DNA of 8,450 bases from Pseudomonadota bacterium (GCA_023427285.1 JAEZBH010000063.1:1-8450); one strand, 5' to 3'. Shown: positions 1 to 7,072, numbered from the stretch's first letter. Program-made: numbers and translations. Notes: generated from the sequence alone by a model not told the origin.

Positions 1-1175
1 GCTTTGCGGATGATCCCACCAAGTTCGTGCTGGCCGAGGAGTTGATGCGGATCACCTTCCCGTCTCTGCTGCTCATCTCATGCATGGCGCTGCTGGCGGG
101 CAACCTGAACGCGGTGGAGCGCTTCTCCGCCGTTGCCGCCGCGCCGGTGCTGATGAACGTGTGCATGATCGGCGGATTGCTCAGCTGGCAATGGTTCCCG
201 ACCGTCGGCCATGCGGCGGCGTGGGGCGTGCTGGCCTCTGCCGTGGCGCAGTTCATGCTGGTGTGGTGGGCGGCGACACGGGCGGGCGTTGGCCCCGGCC
301 TGCCCCGCCCCCGGCTGGACGAGGACACGCGCAAGTTCTTCCGGGCGCTGGGCCCCGCAATTCTGGGCTCGATGGGCGTGCAGGTGGCGATGTTCGCTGA
401 CACGATCATCGCCAGCTTCCTGTCGAACGGCGCGCTCTCGGCGCTCTATTATGCGGACCGCATCAACCAGTTGCCGATCGGCGTCATCGGCATTGCCGCG
501 GGCACGGTGGTGCTGCCGCAGATGTCAAAAAAACTGGCAGAGGGCGATGAAGACGGCGCGAGGGGCGCGCAGAACCGCGCAATGGAGTTTACCCTCTTGC
601 TCGCCGCGCCGTGCGTGGTGGCGTTCCTGCTGATCCCTGACATCATCATGACCGCCCTGTTCCAGCGCGGGAAGTTCGACGCTGCGGCCGCAAGCGCGGC
701 GGGCGCAACGCTGAGCGCCTATGCCGTGGGTCTTCTGGCGTTCGTGCTGATTCGCAGCGTCGTTGCCAGCTTCTACGCCCGCGGCGACACGAAAACCCCG
801 CTTTATGCCTCGCTGACCGGCATTGCCGCCAACGTGGCGCTGAAAGTGGCTTTGATGGGCAGTTTTGCGCAGGTGGGACTGGCGCTGGCAACCTCCGTTG
901 GGGCGTGGATCAACGTGGCGCTGGTGGTCTTCCTGGCCCGGAGGCGCGGATTCTTCATCATCGACTCACGGTTCCGCCGCAACGCAATCGTGATCGCTCT
1001 GGCGTCCGCTGCCCTTGCCTTGGTGCTGTGGGCGGGGCGGACATGGCTGCCCGGCCTCCTCGAAAACCTGCCGGTTCTGAGAGTGGAAATAACGTTGGCC
1101 GCGCTCGGCCTGCTAGGCGGAATGACTTACGCAGGTTTTATCTGGAAGGGGCTGTACTCGCGTAAAAAAATATGA
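1..1175 (+). CDS. murJ: Lipid II flippase MurJ (MviN family), 3' part; 5' end off the left edge
   Basis: MurJ moves the lipid-linked peptidoglycan precursor lipid II across the inner membrane and belongs to the MOP exporter superfamily. The reading frame is open from the first in-frame codon (position 3) and ends at TGA 1173-1175, giving about 390 residues. E. coli MurJ has about 511, so roughly 115-130 N-terminal residues lie outside the window. The GTG at 27 is internal, not a start. Many hydrophobic segments are visible. The recognisable family block is ADRINQLPIGVIGIAAGTVV (from about 453) followed by LPQMSK. Its Arg codon (459-461) appears to match the essential TM8 arginine of E. coli MurJ. 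Further matches are the LFQRGKF segment (about 657-677) and SFYARGDTKTP (about 768-800). The protein ends in a short basic tail, RKKI. The identification is secure; only the 5' truncation limits it. Confidence 0.95.
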   Translation, partial: FADDPTKFVLAEELMRITFPSLLLISCMALLAGNLNAVERFSAVAAAPVLMNVCMIGGLLSWQWFPTVGHAAAWGVLASAVAQFMLVWWAATRAGVGPGLPRPRLDEDTRKFFRALGPAILGSMGVQVAMFADTIIASFLSNGALSALYYADRINQLPIGVIGIAAGTVVLPQMSKKLAEGDEDGARGAQNRAMEFTLLLAAPCVVAFLLIPDIIMTALFQRGKFDAAAASAAGATLSAYAVGLLAFVLIRSVVASFYARGDTKTPLYASLTGIAANVALKVALMGSFAQVGLALATSVGAWINVALVVFLARRRGFFIIDSRFRRNAIVIALASAALALVLWAGRTWLPGLLENLPVLRVEITLAALGLLGGMTYAGFIWKGLYSRKKI

Positions 1176-1226
1176 GTTAATGTCAGAACAATAAAAAAAA
1201 GCACTGTCATAAAAATATACGGGGAG
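1176..1226 (+). promoter_or_regulatory. AT-rich leader between murJ and the small secreted protein gene; probable promoter region
   Basis: This gap is strikingly A-rich in a G+C-rich window, with runs of A at 1191-1200 and 1210-1215. TGTCA occurs twice (1181-1185 and 1205-1209), 24 bp apart and each followed by an A-rich run. That arrangement suits a promoter or a regulator site for the following gene. I cannot pick out a convincing -35/-10 pair, so the promoter is inferred from composition and position. No murJ terminator hairpin is visible here, so readthrough from murJ is also possible. Confidence 0.3.
1221..1226 (+). promoter_or_regulatory. Ribosome binding site GGGGAG that decides the start of the small secreted protein
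   Basis: GGGGAG abuts the first ATG (1227) with no spacer, but lies six bases before a second in-frame ATG (1233). Normal Shine-Dalgarno spacing therefore favours 1233 as the true start. Confidence 0.6.
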
Positions 1227-1232
1227 ATGACA

Positions 1233-1538
1233 ATGCTGGGGAGAATTACGGGAATCGTGTGCCTTGCGGCCACGATGACGCCGGTCAGCTTTGTTGGCTC
1301 GGCTCAGGCTCAATCCATGGACATGATGAGCGCGCTCATGATGTCCAATCGGTTCGTGAATCCGGCGGCTCAATACCAGCCGGTCAATTTCACGGCCGAA
1401 GACGCGGCCAAAGCAACGGATAACAAGGCCGACGTTCGCGCGGCTGCGCCGTCTGAACGCAAGGTCGTGAAAGCCAATGCACAAATCCGTACGACGGATG
1501 CGTCGCTGCAACCGATCAAGGTTTCCGATCCGCGCTAA
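1233..1538 (+). CDS. Small secreted protein of unknown function
   Basis: I do not recognise this protein. It is 101 residues from the ATG at 1233, chosen because GGGGAG at 1221-1226 is correctly spaced for it; the ATG at 1227 would add Met-Thr. The N-terminus is a convincing Sec signal peptide: MLGRI with one Arg, a hydrophobic core at about residues 6-22, then SAQA|QS, with cleavage predicted after Ala26. The mature chain is about 75 residues. It begins with a methionine-rich stretch (SMDMMSALMMSNRF) and continues polar and Ala/Lys/Asp-rich with no cysteine and no membrane segment, so it is probably periplasmic and possibly disordered. It follows murJ by about 57 bp across an AT-rich gap and has its own strong terminator, suggesting it can be expressed as a single-gene unit. 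The signal peptide, RBS and terminator together make it a real gene. No function can be assigned. Confidence 0.75.
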   Translation: MLGRITGIVCLAATMTPVSFVGSAQAQSMDMMSALMMSNRFVNPAAQYQPVNFTAEDAAKATDNKADVRAAAPSERKVVKANAQIRTTDASLQPIKVSDPR

Positions 1539-1584
1539 ACCGGATCGACGCCAAACCGAATTGATAGGGACTCGCATCCCGGCT

Positions 1585-1608
1585 GGCCGCCTTTGGGCGG
1601 CCTTTTTT
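1585..1608 (+). terminator. Rho-independent terminator after the small secreted protein gene
   Basis: A perfect 7-bp G+C stem, GGCCGCC (1585-1591) and GGCGGCC (1596-1602), encloses a TTTG loop and is followed by six T (1603-1608). It ends the rightward transcript about 50-70 bp after the TAA at 1536-1538. Read leftward, the stem is not followed by a T-run, so it is at best a weak terminator for the converging MFS gene whose stop is at 1625. Confidence 0.9.
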
Positions 1609-1624
1609 ATTGCAGGCAACAGCC

Positions 1625-2926
1625 TTACCGGTGCCAGTCCTGCGCCAGTCGGCGCGCGCCGAACCAGAACAGCGCCGCGCTCACCAGATAGAAGATGAGG
1701 CCGGTCAGAATGGCATAACGCAGCGATTCATCGCCAAAGCGGGCGTTCAGCATGTCCGAGAGCGCCCCCAGGAACAGCGTGCCGAAGCCAATGCCGATCA
1801 GGTTGATGATGAACAGGAAGATGGCTGATGCCGTGGTGCGCATGTTGGGAGCCACCAGATGCTGCACGGCGGTGACGATCGGCCCGAGCCACGTCAGCCC
1901 CAGCGCCTGCGGCACGAGGAACAGCACGAACGTGAGCGGCAGCCACGAGGACAGGACCCCCGCCGCATAGCAGGGCGCGGCCAGCAGGAAAGCGATGGCG
2001 GGTATGCGGGCATAAGCGGCGGGGTTGCCCGGCCCGGCCTTGTCACCCAGCCATGCGCCAACCCAGATGCCGATCATGCCGCCGATCAGCACGATGGAGC
2101 CGAAGAAAACCGAGGCGTCCATCAGCGACATGCCATAGGTGCGCTGGAAGAAGGACGGCAGCCAGAAGAACAGGCCGTAGCCCATGATCGAGCAACTGGC
2201 CGCGCCGAACGACAACGCCCAGAAGCCGGGCTTCCGCCCTAGAATGGCCAGCGCCTCGCCAAAGCTGGCGTGCGGCTCCGGCGCTGCGGCTTTAGGCGCT
2301 GCATCCAGTTCGCCGCGCTTCGGCTCGCGCACCGTCAGGCGGAACAGCGGCGCCATCGCCACACCGGCAATGCCGACGACGATAAAGGCCATGCGCCAAT
2401 CAACGATGGTTGCGATCCAGCCGCCCAGGAAAATGCCGAGCGCCGAGCCTGCGGGAATGCCGAACGAATAGACGCCCAGCGCCCGCGCCCGCTCATGCGG
2501 CGGGAAATAGTCTGCAATCAGCGAGTAAGACGGCGCAACGCCTCCCGCCTCGCCCACGCCGACGCCAAGTCGGCACAGGAACAGCTGCCAGAACGACTGG
2601 GCAAAGCCGCACAGCGCCGTAAATCCGCTCCACAGCGCCAGCGCGCCCGTGATGATCCACGTGCGGCTGGTGCGATCCGCCACCCATGCGATGGGAATGC
2701 CGAGCGCCGTGTAAAACAGCGCAAAGGCCAGCCCGCCCATGAGACCCAGCTGGGTATCGGACAGGCCCAGCTCCGCCTTGATGGGTCCTGCCAGAATGCC
2801 GATGATCTGCCGGTCGATGAAGTTGAACGTGTAAACCAGAATGAGCATGGCCAGCACGAAGAAGCGGTAACGCCCCGCCTTCGGGCCTGCATCCGGAAGG
2901 CTTCCGGCGCGTGCTGTCTGTTCCAT
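1625..2926 (-). CDS. MFS transporter, Spinster-like family
   Basis: This is an inner-membrane major facilitator, about 433 residues with 12 expected membrane segments. TM1 carries the Spinster-type signature YTFNFIDRQIIGIL (residues 32-45, Asp38 and Arg39). The TM2-TM3 loop holds the MFS motif A variant GIPIAWVADRTSR (Asp84, Arg85). TM4 contains RLGVGVGEAGG (Glu126). The Asp/Arg and Glu are conserved in the Spinster family and are thought to take part in proton coupling. Residues of about 195-225 form the central cytoplasmic loop, followed by the second six-helix half. I chose the ATG at 2926 because AGGA (2935-2932) is five bases upstream; an ATG two codons earlier (2932) is also possible. 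An in-frame extension to 3046 has no family character. The substrate is unknown. Bacterial relatives are often annotated as sugar, organic acid or lipid carriers. It is divergent from an acyl-CoA ligase, which hints at a carboxylic acid substrate (inference). Confidence 0.9.
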   Translation of the reverse strand: MEQTARAGSLPDAGPKAGRYRFFVLAMLILVYTFNFIDRQIIGILAGPIKAELGLSDTQLGLMGGLAFALFYTALGIPIAWVADRTSRTWIITGALALWSGFTALCGFAQSFWQLFLCRLGVGVGEAGGVAPSYSLIADYFPPHERARALGVYSFGIPAGSALGIFLGGWIATIVDWRMAFIVVGIAGVAMAPLFRLTVREPKRGELDAAPKAAAPEPHASFGEALAILGRKPGFWALSFGAASCSIMGYGLFFWLPSFFQRTYGMSLMDASVFFGSIVLIGGMIGIWVGAWLGDKAGPGNPAAYARIPAIAFLLAAPCYAAGVLSSWLPLTFVLFLVPQALGLTWLGPIVTAVQHLVAPNMRTTASAIFLFIINLIGIGFGTLFLGALSDMLNARFGDESLRYAILTGLIFYLVSAALFWFGARRLAQDWHR

Positions 2927-2931
2927 GAGCA

Positions 2932-2935
2932 TCCT
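2932..2935 (-). promoter_or_regulatory. Ribosome binding site AGGA of the MFS gene
   Basis: Read leftward, the order is CAGG-ATG-CTC-ATG-GAA. AGGA overlaps the first ATG (2932) and is five bases from the second (2926), so the second ATG is the better-supported start. Confidence 0.5.
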
Positions 2936-3119
2936 GCGGTTTTCCTGTCCCCACCATGAACTCCGGCGCATCTCATAGCAGATGCTGGCCTGTGCCTTTA
3001 CGGCTTTTGGACACGCAAGGCACAAGGCATAGGCATTGCCAATCAAAATGCGCTATTCCGTAGCGTGAAGCCTTGCAACCTGGTGGGATGGGATGGGCAG
3101 GCTTCAGGCAGGGGGGCTC
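2936..3119. promoter_or_regulatory. Divergent control region between the MFS and acyl-CoA ligase genes
   Basis: About 200 bp separate the two start codons, so promoters for both directions must lie here unless transcripts start elsewhere. The visible structure is a 5-bp inverted repeat CGCTA-TTCCG-TAGCG at 3051-3065, in the less G+C-rich middle part (about 3036-3060), which could be an operator. I could not find a well-matched -35/-10 pair on either strand. Reading frames do extend into the region from both genes (to 3046 leftward and to 3073 rightward), but the extra residues do not resemble either family. Confidence 0.45.
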
Positions 3120-3124
3120 GGGGG
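3120..3124 (+). promoter_or_regulatory. Probable ribosome binding site of the acyl-CoA ligase gene
   Basis: GGGGG lies five bases before the GTG at 3130. A competing in-frame ATG at 3088 has GGTGGG abutting it with no spacer, which is less favourable. Confidence 0.4.
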
Positions 3125-3129
3125 CGAAC

Positions 3130-4659
3130 GTGGCTTTCGATCTGACAGACATTACCGCCAAACGCGCCATGCTGTGCGGCAATCGGCCCGCGCTTGTGGA
3201 TATCACGAGCGGGCAGCATGTCACTTATTCACAGCTCGATGAGCGCGCCGCCAGGGTGGCGGGGCTGCTGATCCTTCACGGCATCAAGGCGGGAGACCGG
3301 GTTGCCGTGCTCTGCCGCAACCGCATTGCCTTCTTCGAGCTTCTGTTCGGCTGCGCCAAGCTCGGGGCCATTCTGGTGCCGCTCAACTGGCGGATGCCGC
3401 CCGCAGAACTGCTGCCGCTCATTCAGGACTGTACCCCCTCGCTGCTCGCCTTCGGGCAGGAAGATGAAAACACCGCCCGGGCCATTGCCGGCAATACCCT
3501 GCTGCTCGCGCTCGACGGCGCAACGGCTGCCGGCTACGAGGGGCGCATGGCCCGCGTCAGCCCCATTGAAAGCCGGGCAATATGGCCCCAAGACGACGCC
3601 TGGTATCTGATCTACACCTCCGGCACGACCGGAGTGCCCAAGGGCGTGATCTATACCTACGGCATGGCCATGGCCAATTACGTGAACATCAGTCAGGCCA
3701 TCGATCTGCGTCAGGGCGAGACGACGCTGAACTTCCTGCCGCTGTTCCACACGGCGGGCATCAACCTGCACACCTTGCCTGCCCTGATGAGCGGCGGGCA
3801 GGTGCTGGTGATGCCGGGCTTCGATGTGGACCGTCTGGTCGATCTGCTGGCGGCGGGGCGCATCGACACCCTGTTCGGCATACCCTCTGTCTATCAAGCC
3901 CTCAGCCAGCACCCGCGCTTTCAGGGCCTTGACCTTGCGCGCGTGCGCCACTGGGGATGCGGCGGCGCAACCCTGTCCGACCCGCTGATCCGGCTCTTCC
4001 TGAAGCAGGGCGCGCGGGTGTGCAACGGCATGGGCATGACGGAGACCGGCCCCACCGCCTTCCTCATGGACCCGGAGAATGCGCCGCTGAAGATCGGCTC
4101 GGTCGGCAAGCCGCAACTGCTCTGCGAGGTGCGCATCACCGGTTGGGACGGACGGGACGTTGTCCAGGGCGAAAGCGGGGAGATCTGGTTTCGCGGGCCG
4201 GGCATTACGCCGGGCTACTGGCGCAAGCCGCAGGAAACCGCCGCTGCCTTTTCGCCGGGCGGCTGGCTGCGCTCGGGCGATATCGGCTGGCAGGACGAAG
4301 ACGGCTATTACTACGTGGCGGGCCGCATCAAGGACATGTTCATCTCAGGCGGAGAGAACATCTACCCGGCCGAGGTGGAGAACGTGCTCGTGCAGCACCC
4401 GGCGATGCTTGAGGCGGCGGTGCTGGGCGTGCCGGACGAGCACTGGGGAGAAGTGGGCCGCGCCTACCTGATCCTGCGCCCCGGCATGATCCCGCCGGAC
4501 GAGGCGGAGCTGATCCGCTTCTGCCGGGAACGGCTGGCCCGGTTCAAGGTGCCCAAGAGCTTCGTCATTCGCTCGAACTATCCACGCACCGCGGCGGGCA
4601 GGATCCACAAGCATCTGCTGCGCCAGCAGGAAGGGCTGACATCAGACGCCGCGCGCTAG
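3130..4659 (+). CDS. AMP-forming acyl-CoA synthetase/ligase (ANL superfamily) with Arg at the A10 lysine position
   Basis: The family activates a carboxylic acid with ATP to an acyl-adenylate and transfers the acyl group to CoA. From GTG 3130 the protein has 509 residues, typical for the family, and starts AFDLTDITAKRAML, a usual N-terminus. The ATG at 3088 and TTG at 3073 would add 14 and 19 residues of unlikely sequence. Core motifs are present: the P-loop YTSGTTGVPKG (162-172), the A5 motif GMGMTETGP (300-308), the ribose-binding Asp384 in RSGDIGW, the hinge GRIKD (398-402) and SGGENIYPAEVE (406-417). The C-terminal A10 motif reads PRTAAGRIHKHLLR, with Arg491 where the catalytic Lys normally sits. 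The next lysine is Lys494. The substrate is not determined by what I can see; medium-chain, aromatic or other acids are all possible. It is divergent from a Spinster-like transporter and convergent with an antiporter. Confidence 0.9.
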   Translation: MAFDLTDITAKRAMLCGNRPALVDITSGQHVTYSQLDERAARVAGLLILHGIKAGDRVAVLCRNRIAFFELLFGCAKLGAILVPLNWRMPPAELLPLIQDCTPSLLAFGQEDENTARAIAGNTLLLALDGATAAGYEGRMARVSPIESRAIWPQDDAWYLIYTSGTTGVPKGVIYTYGMAMANYVNISQAIDLRQGETTLNFLPLFHTAGINLHTLPALMSGGQVLVMPGFDVDRLVDLLAAGRIDTLFGIPSVYQALSQHPRFQGLDLARVRHWGCGGATLSDPLIRLFLKQGARVCNGMGMTETGPTAFLMDPENAPLKIGSVGKPQLLCEVRITGWDGRDVVQGESGEIWFRGPGITPGYWRKPQETAAAFSPGGWLRSGDIGWQDEDGYYYVAGRIKDMFISGGENIYPAEVENVLVQHPAMLEAAVLGVPDEHWGEVGRAYLILRPGMIPPDEAELIRFCRERLARFKVPKSFVIRSNYPRTAAGRIHKHLLRQQEGLTSDAAR

Positions 4660-4664
4660 CGCCG

Positions 4665-4684
4665 CTTTCGAGCAGGGTCTGCTC
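4665..4684. repeat. Hairpin between convergent gene ends, preceded by CTTTCGAGCA
   Basis: GAGCAG (4670-4675) and CTGCTC (4679-4684) form a perfect 6-bp stem with loop GGT. It sits in the 34-bp gap between the stops of the acyl-CoA ligase (4659) and the antiporter (4694). No T-run follows on either strand, so it is not a canonical terminator. The same ten bases, CTTTCGAGCA (here 4665-4674), recur at 7073-7082 at another convergent junction. Confidence 0.5.
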
Positions 4685-4693
4685 TGAGGCCCG

Positions 4694-6514
4694 TCATTTC
4701 CCCTCCGGCTCGAACCCGCCCTCGCCGCCTTCGGCGCGCCGCCGCGCATGGTTGCGCACGCGCCGGTCCGGCGCCAGACTCTGGATTGCATCGCGCAAGT
4801 TCTCCCGCCGCTCATGCACCGAGGCGATGACCCGGCCCATCGGGACACCCAGATCGATCAGAAGCGTCTCGCCCAGTTGCAGGCTGGCCTCCAGCGTCTC
4901 GGGCACGGCATCGGTTGCGCCTGCACGGTAGAGCCGCGCGGCCTGATCCGCATCGCGCGCGCGGGCCACGATGAGCAGGTCCGGCCGTTCGGCGCGGGCG
5001 ATCGCCACCAGCACCTCAACGGAGGCCGGGTGGCCCATGGTCACCACCAGCCCCGATGCCGTGTCGATGCCCGCATGGCGCAGGAAGTCGATACGGGCCA
5101 TGTCGCCATAATAGACCGGCTGCCCCTGCCGCCGCAGAACCGCCACCAGTTCAGGATCGGAATCAATGGCGATGTAGCTGATGCCGTGCGCCCTCAAAAG
5201 CGAGGCCACCATCTGCCCGACGCGCCCGAACCCGGCGACCAGCACCTGCGGCGCTTCCCCTTGCGGCACCGCCACCTGCGCCTCATCGGGCAGCATGGGA
5301 TTGAGAGCCTTTACAGTATCGCCAATGCGGCAGCCGAGCCACTCCAGCATGGGGATGAGCGCCATGGTCAGCACGGTCAGCAGCAGCGCATATTGCCCGG
5401 TTTCGGGCGCAACGAGCCGGTAGCCCAGCGCCAGCCCCAGAATGACGAAGGTGAACTCGCTGCCCGGCCCCAGCAGCAGGCCGCTGCGCAGCGCCGTTGG
5501 CCAGGGAATGCGGAACAGCCAGCCCAGAGCGGTCACGATGGCGGCTTTCAGGACAATGAGGCCGACAACCCCGCCCAGCACTGCGAGCGGGTGGCGGATG
5601 GCCAGCCCGAGATCGGCGGACAAGCCGATGGAAATGAGGAAAATACCGAGCAACAGGCCCTTGAACGGCTCGATGCTCACCTCGATCTGGCGGCGGTATT
5701 CGGTCTCGGCCAGCAAGAGCCCGGCAATAAGCGCGCCCATGGCGAGCGACAGCCCGACGAAATAGGTGGTGAGGCTGGCCGTCATCACCACGAGCAGGCA
5801 GGCCGCCATGAACATCTCGGCGCTGCGGGTGGCGGCCACCATGCGGAACAGCGGGCGCAAGATGCGCCGCCCGATGAGGATGAGGGCGGCAACGGCCAGA
5901 ATCGCCTCGATGATGCCGACCGCGAGTTCCTCTCCCATAGTCGCCGCCCGGCGCGAGGCGAGCACGCCGACGATGAACAGCACCGGCACCACCGCCACAT
6001 CCTGAAACAGCAGCACGGCAAAGGTGGTGCGCCCCAGCCCGGTGGCGATCTCTTGCTTTTCCGACAAAATCTGGATGATGACGGCGGTGGAGGACATCGC
6101 CAGCCCCAGCCCCAGCACAATGGCGGGTTTCATCGGCAGACCCAGCGCCAGACCCACCCCGATCAACGCGCCCGCCGACAGCACCACCTGCAACAGCCCG
6201 ATGCCGAAAATGAGCCGCTTCAGGGCCATGATGCGCTCGAACGACAACTCAAGCCCGATCGTGAACATCAACAGGATCACGCCCAGCTCCGCCACTCCAT
6301 GAATGCCGGAATGGCCGGTGATGGTCATGTGGCTCAGCCACGGCAGGTCATCCGCCAGCGCGCCGAGACCGAACGGCCCGACCAGCATGCCAACGATCAT
6401 GAACCCCAGAACCGAGCTGATGCGCAGGCGATAGAACACCGGAACGACCACCCCCGCCGCGCACAACACAATCGCCGCGTCTTTGAGGCTCAGCAGTTCA
6501 AACTCACTTCCCAT
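4694..6514 (-). CDS. Kef-type monovalent cation:proton antiporter (CPA2) with C-terminal TrkA-N domain
   Basis: This inner-membrane antiporter, 606 residues from ATG 6514, would exchange K+ or Na+ for protons in pH or ion homeostasis. Residues of about 8-390 form the Na+/H+ exchanger domain with many hydrophobic helices. Recognisable CPA2 segments include ELGVILLMFTIGLELSFE, AMSSTAVIIQILSEKQE and LFQDVAVVPVLF. A TrkA-N (RCK) nucleotide-binding fold follows: VLVAGFGRVG (Gly428, Gly430 and Gly433 form GxGxxG) with the acidic end of strand 2 at Asp451 (IDSDP). There is then a short polar, basic C-terminal tail. Length and architecture match KefB/KefC/YbaL relatives. The glutathione gating known for E. 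coli KefB/C cannot be inferred here. The start is uncertain: ATG 6514 begins the family-like sequence but lacks a clear RBS. ATG 6628 or TTG 6643 would add up to 43 poorly conserved residues, including a QAV repeat. Confidence 0.9.
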   Translation of the reverse strand: MGSEFELLSLKDAAIVLCAAGVVVPVFYRLRISSVLGFMIVGMLVGPFGLGALADDLPWLSHMTITGHSGIHGVAELGVILLMFTIGLELSFERIMALKRLIFGIGLLQVVLSAGALIGVGLALGLPMKPAIVLGLGLAMSSTAVIIQILSEKQEIATGLGRTTFAVLLFQDVAVVPVLFIVGVLASRRAATMGEELAVGIIEAILAVAALILIGRRILRPLFRMVAATRSAEMFMAACLLVVMTASLTTYFVGLSLAMGALIAGLLLAETEYRRQIEVSIEPFKGLLLGIFLISIGLSADLGLAIRHPLAVLGGVVGLIVLKAAIVTALGWLFRIPWPTALRSGLLLGPGSEFTFVILGLALGYRLVAPETGQYALLLTVLTMALIPMLEWLGCRIGDTVKALNPMLPDEAQVAVPQGEAPQVLVAGFGRVGQMVASLLRAHGISYIAIDSDPELVAVLRRQGQPVYYGDMARIDFLRHAGIDTASGLVVTMGHPASVEVLVAIARAERPDLLIVARARDADQAARLYRAGATDAVPETLEASLQLGETLLIDLGVPMGRVIASVHERRENLRDAIQSLAPDRRVRNHARRRAEGGEGGFEPEGK

Positions 6515-6526
6515 GCGCAAAGAAAA

Positions 6527-6553
6527 CGCCTGAACCGCCTGAACCGCCTGAAT
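6527..6553. repeat. 9-bp tandem repeat, three units, upstream of the antiporter start
   Basis: CGCCTGAAC occurs at 6527-6535 and 6536-6544, then CGCCTGAAT at 6545-6553, followed by CG. The array ends 12 bp upstream of the antiporter ATG (6514), so it probably lies in the 5' leader of that mRNA. If translation starts farther upstream, it would instead encode a Val-Gln-Ala repeat. Each unit read leftward contains CAGGCG, a weak purine-rich sequence. Confidence 0.85.
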
Positions 6554-6631
6554 CGTTGACCGTTGGCGCGCAGCATCAAAATGGAATAGGTCTGATCTGG
6601 CTGAAGGCCCTGCCCCGCCAGCCGCCATGCC

Positions 6632-6639
6632 AGAGGAAA
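6632..6639 (+). promoter_or_regulatory. Ribosome binding site of arfB (AGAGGAAA)
   Basis: AGAGGAAA is six bases before ATG 6646, fixing that codon as the arfB start over the longer in-frame extension reaching 6556. Confidence 0.75.
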
Positions 6640-6645
6640 CCAACC

Positions 6646-7068
6646 ATGATCCCCGTCACCCGCCGCATCATCCTTCAGGATGACGAGATCGAGGAGAGCT
6701 TCATCCGCGCCTCGGGACCGGGCGGGCAGAACGTCAACAAGGTCTCGACCGCCGTTCAGATCCGCTTCAATGCCCACGCCTCCCCAAGCCTGCCCGATGA
6801 GGTGTTCGAGCGGCTGGTGCGCATTGCCGGCAAGCGCATGACGCGCGAGGGGGTGATCGTCATCACCGCCCAGCGTTTCCGCAGTCAGGAGCGCAACCGG
6901 GAAGACGCCATCGAGCGGCTGGTGGAGATGATCCGCGAGGCAACGGTGCGCCCGGTCGTCAGGCGCGAGACCAAACCCACCTACGGCAGCAAGCAGCGGC
7001 GGCTGGAGTCCAAGTCGAAGCGCGGGCAGGTCAAATCCCTGCGCCAGAACAAGCCGGGCTTCGACTGA
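6646..7068 (+). CDS. arfB: Alternative ribosome rescue factor ArfB (YaeJ), GGQ peptidyl-tRNA hydrolase
   Basis: ArfB enters ribosomes stalled at mRNA ends and hydrolyses the peptidyl-tRNA, releasing the nascent chain without a stop codon. The protein is 140 residues, the same length as E. coli ArfB. The N-terminus MIPVTRRIILQDDEIEESFI leads into ASGPGGQNVNKVSTAV, with the catalytic GGQ at residues 26-28. The GGQ domain covers about residues 1-105. The C-terminus is a basic tail, GSKQRRLESKSKRGQVKSLR then QNKPGFD, which in this family lies in the empty mRNA entry channel and senses stalling. The tail separates ArfB from true release factors, which carry codon-recognition domains. The start is fixed by a good RBS at 6632-6639. 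It is divergent from the antiporter and convergent with the phosphodiesterase; neither neighbour suggests a shared role. Confidence 0.95.
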   Translation: MIPVTRRIILQDDEIEESFIRASGPGGQNVNKVSTAVQIRFNAHASPSLPDEVFERLVRIAGKRMTREGVIVITAQRFRSQERNREDAIERLVEMIREATVRPVVRRETKPTYGSKQRRLESKSKRGQVKSLRQNKPGFD

Positions 7069-7072
7069 GCGA

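Larger units (their letters stand above)
6515..6645. promoter_or_regulatory. Divergent intergenic region between the antiporter and arfB
   Basis: This 131-bp stretch separates the likely antiporter start (6514) from arfB (6646), so promoters for both should lie here. TTGACC at 6556-6561 resembles a -35 box for arfB, but no good -10 hexamer is found 16-18 bp downstream. The 9-bp repeat array occupies the antiporter side. Confidence 0.35.

Noticed and set aside
1113..1619. A 168-codon leftward open frame across the murJ end and the small secreted protein
   Set aside because: It runs through an AT-rich leader and a terminator stem, has no RBS or motif, and competes with a rightward gene that has a signal peptide, RBS and terminator.
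2270..2959. A 229-codon rightward open frame antisense to the MFS gene
   Set aside because: It is Arg/Gln-rich shadow sequence without recognisable domains, opposite a clear 12-helix transporter.
3229..4116. A 295-codon leftward open frame antisense to the acyl-CoA ligase
   Set aside because: It lies inside a well-supported gene and has the low-complexity His/Gln/Arg composition of a shadow frame.
4748..6559. A 603-codon rightward open frame antisense to the antiporter
   Set aside because: It is very rich in Gln, His, Arg and Asp, the usual product of reading the complement of a hydrophobic G+C-rich gene. It has no RBS or family motif and overlaps a clear antiporter frame completely.
6556..6584. 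TTGACC (6556-6561) as the -35 box of an arfB promoter
   Set aside because: At a 17-bp spacing the candidate -10 would be AAATGG, a poor match, and no better hexamer lies nearby. It is not enough to call a promoter.
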